A DNA stretch of 8,920 nt from Cellvibrionales bacterium UBA5860 (lineage in GTDB: Bacteria; Pseudomonadota; Gammaproteobacteria; Pseudomonadales; Porticoccaceae): contig DJFY01000097.1 in assembly GCA_002431545.1 (NCBI GenBank), forward strand, positions 25,158 to 34,077, given 5' to 3'. Positions 5,064 through 8,920 of this stretch are shown in pieces. Positions within the stretch are counted from its first letter, which is position 1. Each line of letters starts with the position of its first letter. The notes under the pieces were generated by a model, which saw only the letters and a program-made list of their open reading frames with translations, was not told the DNA's origin and did not search any database. The position numbers and the translations under genes were made by a program.

Positions 5064-7988
5064 TCAGAAAGCGTAGCGGTATGCCGTCTCGCCGATGAGG
5101 TCTGCCGAGCCCAACACCGCCCCCGACGCCGGCGCATGCAGCGATTTTAACCACAGCCGGCGACTGCCATCGACCATTAATCGGTGGTAGGCATCCTTTA
5201 AGCTAATCAGTGTGATGGCGCGAACCTGATTCGCCAGCTCATCTCGAAAAGCGAAATCATCGAAACCCAAATAGAGCGCCTCCTGATGCAGCCCCACACG
5301 CTGCGACAGGTTTTTCGGTTTTTCCTCAATGCCCGCCAGCAGCGCGTTTCTGAACCGGTCGAGATCCGTTTCGCTCATCGTCGTTACATTTTCGCTATAA
5401 CCTTTTAGAAAATGGAGAATCTCCCGCTTTATTTCAACCGGCGGCGTCTGCGGCGACTGTACATAAAGGCCAATGCCGGGGACCCGGTTGCGGTGCAGAA
5501 TACTGGTGCCGACCGCATAACCCAGTTGTTTTTCCGTGCGCAATTGCGAGTAAAAAGGCGCCTCCATAATCTGTTTGATCATCGCCATATGAGCACGTTC
5601 GCGCAGCGTGTCAGCGTCGCCCTGAACATAAAGCAACACGCTGTGATCGGCGTGCTCCACCTCGACGCTGTGCTCGAGGTCCCTCTGCGGTATTTTGGCA
5701 ACGGTTTCCACCACCGGCTCAACACCGGCAGTTGCAAGCCCGAGTTGCTTCAATGTTTTTTCCGCCATCGCCAGGGTCTGCTCCGACGGGAGTACGCCGC
5801 CGGCGTAAAACCGGGCGTAACCCTTGCGAAAGAGCGTTTTGCGGAAAGCTTTAACGTCCTTGAGATCAACCTGATCGAGACTGTCCGCTAGCGCCAGCTC
5901 GTCACAGGCACCGGTCAATAACGGCTTGACCTGAGCGAAGAGCTGGCGCACCGGCCAGCTTTTTGTGCTATTGCGCCAGCTCCGTATGAGATCCTGCTTC
6001 TTGCGCTGAAACCGATTTGCGTCCCACTGGGGGCGTGTCAACGCGGAGAGCACATGCTCCAGCAGTGTCGCCTGCCGATCGGCATAGCCGTCGACACCGA
6101 TATTCACGCCCTGAGGGGTTCGGTAGAGCGAATAACCGAGCCCGGTGATGCCCGCCTGATAGGTTTTTGCCGACAGGCCATCCACCACCATCGCCAGATA
6201 CAGGTCAGTCTGGGCCGCATCGTCACAGGACTGGATTTTGGGCAACAGCAACCGGGCTTCAAAGGCGGCACGCGGACTACCGAATTCCGTATCCTCGTAG
6301 TGCCAGACCACCGCATCCAGGGCGTTTTCGAGTTTCACCGGATTGGCCACGCCGGCGTTTTTTTCGCTCACCGGGTAAGCTTCAGGCAGGTAGGGATTGG
6401 GCGGGGCAAATGCAAACTTCTCCAGGGTGTCGCGCGGAGTTTTGGCAATATATTTCTGTGCCAGCGAGCCGACGCCGTAGGACGCCGAGTACCATTTTGA
6501 AACACGATCCAGGTTCCCCAGCTCCGGGGCAACCAACATCACGATCGCCCGGTCGGGCTCGAGCTGTGCAACAAAGTCACTCAGCACGCTTTCATCGTAA
6601 TCTGGAAACCAGCTGGAACCGCGTAGCACCTCTTCGGGCGGGTAGAAACGAAGGGCGCGGCTTAGATGCTGGACAAAAGCAGGCGGGCTGAGCTTCTCGC
6701 TGAAGCGAAACGCCGTGCGGGAAATTTCCGCGAGCTCGTCAAAACGCCATTTTTCCGGGCCTTGCGCCTGCGCTTTTTCGACCCAGGCAAAAATATCTGC
6801 CAGCACGCTATCTTTGGCTTTCAGACCCAGGGGTGTCAGCTCGACCTTGATTGAAAACAGCGCACCATGGCGGGTATCGAAACTAAGCCCTGCGGCGAGG
6901 CCGTCCGCCAGTCCCTGCTCCCTTAGATGTGCTATCAGGCTGCCGTCGGTCTCATCACCCAGCAGATGGCCCCAGTAAATCTCCGGATTGGTACGCCATA
7001 AATCGGCAACGCTGTCTACGGGAAACGCAACGCTGAGTTCGCGGATTTCCCTGACAGGCTCGATACGCAGCTCAAAGGGCAATTCTCGAGTGAACGTTAT
7101 GCCCCCTCCGGGCGACTGTCGTCGTGTCGCTTCTGCCTTACGCGGAGGCACCGCTTGGCGTAGCGGCACTTCGGCGAAACGGGCGCGAACCATCGCTTCG
7201 AGCTGATCCAGGGGCTCGGTGCCGACCACCGCAAGGGTCATCAGGTGAGAGGAGTACTTCTCCTTGTAAAAGTCTATGAGTTCGTCGCGCAATGGCTTAC
7301 CAGGGCGGTCCGCCAGAGTCTCCAGATTACCGACCGAAAACCAGGCCAAAGGATGTGAGGGCTCAACCTGTTCGCCAAAGATCTCCCATTCGCGGCGATT
7401 GTCGTCCTTGAGTTTCAGACGGTATTCCGACTCGACAGCATTGCGTTCCCGCTCGACATATTCCGGATGAAACCGGGGTGCCACGAAAAAACGCGCGAAC
7501 CGGTCAAGTGCCGCGCCCAGATAGCGTGCATCGACGTCAAAAAAATAGTTGGTATCTTCCATACCAGTGTAGGCATTGTGCTTGCCGCCATGCTCGCTGA
7601 TAAATAACTGGTACGCGCCAGGTTCTGGATATCTGTCGGTACCGAGAAACAGCATGTGTTCAAGAAAGTGCGCCAGCCCGTGACGATTGGGGGGGTTATC
7701 GAAACTGCCCACGTTGACGTTCAGCGACGCGGCGGCCTTGTCGGTATGTACATCCGAGACCAGCAGCACTCTCATATGGTTATCCAGTTCGAGATAGCGA
7801 TATTTGCGGTCGTCCGACGGGCTGCGTTTGACAGGAATATCGCCGCCCTCGGCAACGCTGCCCGCGAGCCACCAGTCCTGCTGCTCGCGGGCCTGACTCG
7901 GTAAAACCACACCCAGACACAGCAGGGCGCAAAGCGCGGACAAAACACTGCTATGCAAATTCGCGAGAAAACGGCGATGTCTGATCAC
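5064..7988 (-). CDS. Secreted M16 (insulinase/pitrilysin, PtrA-like) zinc metallopeptidase
   Basis: This is a full-length M16 peptidase of about 974 residues, close to E. coli protease III (PtrA, 962). Such enzymes form a closed chamber and degrade small peptides and unfolded fragments, usually in the periplasm. The N-terminus has basic residues, a hydrophobic core at about 12-29 and an LPSQA-RE signal-peptidase-I-like site near residue 33, predicting export. The inverted zinc motif HFLEH is at 107-111 (His107, catalytic Glu110, His111); Glu181 and the third zinc ligand Glu188 follow in the ERNAVESE segment, at the same spacing as in PtrA. Further M16 domains cover about 240-430, 440-720 and 770-940; the LRTEKQLGY segment near 816-823 carries the Arg and Tyr conserved in the C-terminal half of this family. 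The GTG start at 7988 is preceded by AGGA at eight bases, and an in-frame TAA lies just upstream, so no longer start is possible. It sits 81 bases after the PerM-like gene. Substrate unknown. Confidence 0.95.
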   Translation of the reverse strand: MIRHRRFLANLHSSVLSALCALLCLGVVLPSQAREQQDWWLAGSVAEGGDIPVKRSPSDDRKYRYLELDNHMRVLLVSDVHTDKAAASLNVNVGSFDNPPNRHGLAHFLEHMLFLGTDRYPEPGAYQLFISEHGGKHNAYTGMEDTNYFFDVDARYLGAALDRFARFFVAPRFHPEYVERERNAVESEYRLKLKDDNRREWEIFGEQVEPSHPLAWFSVGNLETLADRPGKPLRDELIDFYKEKYSSHLMTLAVVGTEPLDQLEAMVRARFAEVPLRQAVPPRKAEATRRQSPGGGITFTRELPFELRIEPVREIRELSVAFPVDSVADLWRTNPEIYWGHLLGDETDGSLIAHLREQGLADGLAAGLSFDTRHGALFSIKVELTPLGLKAKDSVLADIFAWVEKAQAQGPEKWRFDELAEISRTAFRFSEKLSPPAFVQHLSRALRFYPPEEVLRGSSWFPDYDESVLSDFVAQLEPDRAIVMLVAPELGNLDRVSKWYSASYGVGSLAQKYIAKTPRDTLEKFAFAPPNPYLPEAYPVSEKNAGVANPVKLENALDAVVWHYEDTEFGSPRAAFEARLLLPKIQSCDDAAQTDLYLAMVVDGLSAKTYQAGITGLGYSLYRTPQGVNIGVDGYADRQATLLEHVLSALTRPQWDANRFQRKKQDLIRSWRNSTKSWPVRQLFAQVKPLLTGACDELALADSLDQVDLKDVKAFRKTLFRKGYARFYAGGVLPSEQTLAMAEKTLKQLGLATAGVEPVVETVAKIPQRDLEHSVEVEHADHSVLLYVQGDADTLRERAHMAMIKQIMEAPFYSQLRTEKQLGYAVGTSILHRNRVPGIGLYVQSPQTPPVEIKREILHFLKGYSENVTTMSETDLDRFRNALLAGIEEKPKNLSQRVGLHQEALYLGFDDFAFRDELANQVRAITLISLKDAYHRLMVDGSRRLWLKSLHAPASGAVLGSADLIGETAYRYAF

Positions 7989-7996
7989 GGGTTAAA

Positions 7997-8021
7997 TCCT
8001 GTTCAAGTCATGTTCTGGTCA
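7997..8021 (-). promoter_or_regulatory. Imperfect 11-base direct repeat beside the M16 ribosome binding site
   Basis: GTTCTGGTCA (8012-8021) and GTTCAAGTCA (8001-8010) share GTTC-N2-GTCA and start exactly 11 bases apart, about one helical turn. On the coding strand they read TGAC-N2-GAAC twice, directly followed by the AGGA Shine-Dalgarno site (8000-7997). Direct repeats at this spacing are used by some response regulators. No clear -10/-35 pair is seen in this 81-base gap. The regulatory role is inference. Confidence 0.3.
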
Positions 8022-8069
8022 AATGCGGGACAAACAAGCACGAGCACCTGCCCCGGTCTGTGGCAAATA

Positions 8070-8920
8070 TCAGCTCTGAGACAACTCTTCCGAAGGAATA
8101 TTCCGCGGCCAGGCGTTGTACAGGGCTTTGATCAGAGTCGCCAGTGGAATGGCAAAAAACACACCCCAAAAACCCCAGATCCCGCCAAATATCAGTATTG
8201 CCAGAATGATCGCGATGGGATGCAGGTTGACGGCCTCGGAAAACAGCAAGGGTACCAGGACGTTACCGTCGAGAAACTGGATCACCCCATAAACGATAAA
8301 CAGCCAGAAGAATTCGCCGCTCCAGCCCCACTGAAAAAGCCCCACCAGCAATACCGGCACGGTAACCACGGCCGCGCCAATATAGGGGATAACCACCGAC
8401 AAACCCACCAGCAGGGCTAACAGGGCCGCATAGTTAACGCCCAGAACGCGAAAAGATATGTAGCTCACCACGCCCACAATGGCCACTTCCGCTGCCTTGC
8501 CGCGCACATAATTGGCAATCTGTACATTCATTTCGCGACCCACCTGGTCCATCACCGATCTCTTTTTCGGCAACATGCTCGACAGCGCGCCAAGGAGATA
8601 TTGTCGATCCTTGAGCATAAAAAACACCAGCAGGGGCACCACAACCAGATAAACCAGGACAACAATCACATTGGGAAATTTACTAACCGAAAAAGTCAGC
8701 GCCGCCTCGGCAAACTTCGCCGATTCACGTTGCATATATCCGGTCAATTCCGCCAGCCGCTCTTCGGAAATAAGATGCGGATAACGCTCGGGCAGCAACA
8801 GCAGAATTTCCTGCCAGTGGCGAATCATACCGGGCACTTCCCGAATCAGATTGCTCGACTGCTCAATCACAATAGGGAAGAGAAAAAACAAAGCGGCGAA
8901 AAACAAGCCCATAAACCCGA
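8070..8920 (-). CDS. perM: AI-2E family (PerM-like) membrane protein, 5' end outside window
   Basis: The visible 283 codons cover the C-terminal four-fifths of an AI-2E family inner-membrane protein; PerM in E. coli is about 353 residues, so some 70 N-terminal residues are missing. The frame stays open to the window edge (codons for Gly-Phe precede the Met at 8912), so that Met is internal and not the start. Hydrophobic segments lie at about the first 20 visible residues, then around visible residues 77-100, 140-160, 165-200, 205-225 and 235-265. A long polar stretch between the first two (LPERYPHLISEERLAEL...) is typical of the family's extramembrane domain. The signatures VIPYIGA, FLDGNVLVPLLFSEAVNLHP and FGGIWGFWGVFFAIPLATLIKA match the PerM branch closely. 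Family members export small molecules such as autoinducer-2 (TqsA) or act as ion/proton antiporters; the substrate of the PerM branch is not settled and should not be assumed to be AI-2. The M16 protease gene follows 81 bases downstream on the same strand. Confidence 0.93.
   Translation of the reverse strand, partial: GFMGLFFAALFFLFPIVIEQSSNLIREVPGMIRHWQEILLLLPERYPHLISEERLAELTGYMQRESAKFAEAALTFSVSKFPNVIVVLVYLVVVPLLVFFMLKDRQYLLGALSSMLPKKRSVMDQVGREMNVQIANYVRGKAAEVAIVGVVSYISFRVLGVNYAALLALLVGLSVVIPYIGAAVVTVPVLLVGLFQWGWSGEFFWLFIVYGVIQFLDGNVLVPLLFSEAVNLHPIAIILAILIFGGIWGFWGVFFAIPLATLIKALYNAWPRNIPSEELSQS

Noticed and set aside
4972..5154. 60-codon minus-strand frame overlapping the 3' end of the M16 gene, considered as a frameshifted C-terminal extension or small gene
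   Set aside because: The protease already has family-typical length and its own stop at 5064. The overlapping frame is Arg/Ala-rich with no motif and no ribosome binding site.
8070..8912. Treating the Met at 8912 as the true start of the PerM-like protein
   Set aside because: The frame stays open upstream to the window edge, and the product would lack the N-terminal membrane segments normal for the family, so the gene is partial.
1..8920. CRISPR arrays, tRNA or rRNA genes, insertion sequences, integrases, toxin-antitoxin pairs or defence genes
   Set aside because: No regularly spaced repeats, no tRNA-like cloverleaf and no matching protein signatures were seen by eye; nearly all of the window is accounted for by five ordinary genes.

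Overview
The window reads as ordinary chromosomal DNA of a gammaproteobacterium, probably a free-living, Pseudomonas/Cellvibrio/Alteromonas-like lineage. The evidence is a homodimer-type pyruvate dehydrogenase E1 (AceE) next to a bacterial E2 (AceF), a pitrilysin-type M16 protease with a signal peptide, and a PerM-type AI-2E family membrane protein very close to the E. coli PerM C-terminus. The genus cannot be fixed from the sequence alone. The body of the window is moderately GC-rich, while the leftmost ~660 bases are clearly more AT-rich.

All five supported genes lie on the minus strand, so transcription runs from high to low coordinates. From the right edge: a PerM-like permease-family gene (8070-8920, its 5' end outside the window); an 81-base gap with a short imperfect direct repeat; a secreted M16/insulinase-family zinc protease (5064-7988); a 255-base non-coding region with an AT-rich stretch and two small inverted repeats, the likely aceE promoter/leader; aceE (2157-4808); aceF (668-2098, GTG start); a ~105-base spacer with GC-rich inverted repeats at the aceF 3' end; a small membrane-anchored FxLYD-like protein (149-562); and 148 bases with no recognisable gene.

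AceE and AceF form one functional unit: E1 decarboxylates pyruvate and reductively acetylates the lipoyl arm of E2, which passes the acetyl group to CoA. The third subunit (dihydrolipoyl dehydrogenase, lpd) is not adjacent and must be encoded elsewhere. The M16 protease and PerM-like protein are envelope functions with no evident link to pyruvate oxidation; they may share a transcript because of their close same-strand spacing. No CRISPR, transposase, integrase, rRNA, tRNA or defence system is visible. I found no convincing previously undescribed system; the points worth a second look are small regulatory repeats, the composition shift at the left end, and details of the AceF architecture.
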